Shown one piece after another: positions 5,173 through 5,321 of a DNA stretch of 5,321 nt. The translations under genes were made by a program, and so were the position numbers. Every line of letters begins with the position of its first letter. The stretch's first letter is position 1. The stretch is taken from positions 1 to 5,321 of the forward strand of contig CAAGGB010000326.1 in NCBI GenBank assembly GCA_900769285.1, read 5' to 3'. The notes beneath the pieces are model-generated. The model did not search any database. It had not been told where the DNA came from and saw only the letters and a program-made list of their open reading frames with translations. This DNA comes from Victivallales bacterium (GTDB lineage: Bacteria > Verrucomicrobiota > Lentisphaeria > Oligosphaerales > Oligosphaeraceae).

Positions 5173-5321
5173 CTCTCTCGTTCCTTTTTTTCTCTCTCGT
5201 CTCTCTCGTTCCTTTTTTTCTCTCTCGTCACTCTCGTTCCTTTTTTTCTCTCTCGTCACTCTCGTCTCTCTCGTTCCTTTTTTTCTCTCTCGTCACTCTC
5301 GTTCCTTTTTTCTCTCTCGTC
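5173..5321. repeat. 28-bp polypyrimidine tandem repeat running off the right edge
   Basis: A 20-base core (TTCC, seven T, CTCTCTCGT) occurs at 5181-5200, 5209-5228, 5237-5256 and 5274-5293, and with one T fewer at 5302-5320. Spacers are CTCTCTCG or CACTCTCG (8 bases), so the period is 28. One spacer (5257-5273) has nine extra bases. The plus strand is almost only C and T, with single G in CGT and A in CA. The repeat begins five bases after the stop codon of the large gene and would be transcribed as its 3' end. It is not an intrinsic terminator, because no GC stem precedes the T-runs. The total number of copies is unknown since the window ends inside it. Confidence 0.9.

Overview
This window looks like a fragment of a high-GC bacterial genome. 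It may be a whole metagenomic contig, because both ends run into low-complexity repeats where assemblies often break. The large secreted glycosidase-like protein, the intergenic hairpin repeats and the C-rich codon use resemble what is seen in Planctomycetota, Lentisphaerota or Kiritimatiellota. That placement is an inference with low to moderate confidence, since no marker gene is present.

Layout: positions 1-98 are a T-rich repeat tract. Positions 97-777 (minus strand) encode a 226-residue multi-pass membrane protein with a HELTH zinc motif, probably an M50-like intramembrane metalloprotease. Positions 833-1291 hold an array of palindromic repeats with five complete perfect 10-bp hairpins (CCCGACGGCG/CGCCGTCGGG) and a 97-bp tandem unit. 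Positions 1298-2014 are a 717-base gap without a convincing gene. It contains several small hairpins, a strong sigma70-like promoter with an extended -10 (1517-1545), a GC-rich hairpin cluster (1680-1758), a second promoter candidate (1906-1933) and a clear ribosome binding site. Positions 2015-5167 (plus strand) encode a 1050-residue exported protein. Its TIM-barrel-like centre resembles DUF5696 and GH101/GH129-type glycosidases and is flanked by two beta domains that look like diverged duplicates. Positions 5173-5321 are a 28-bp polypyrimidine tandem repeat that runs off the window.

The two genes are divergently transcribed and about 1.2 kb apart, so they are not an operon and nothing ties their functions together directly. 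They share a short upstream motif, TAGACG-N7/8-GGTTAG, which could be a common promoter element. The most interesting parts are the compensatory base change inside the hairpin array, the strong promoter that would make a roughly 460-nt structured leader or small RNA, the duplicated beta domains of the large protein, and the abrupt change in codon style about 55 codons into it. I see no clear evidence of a wholly new multi-gene system.
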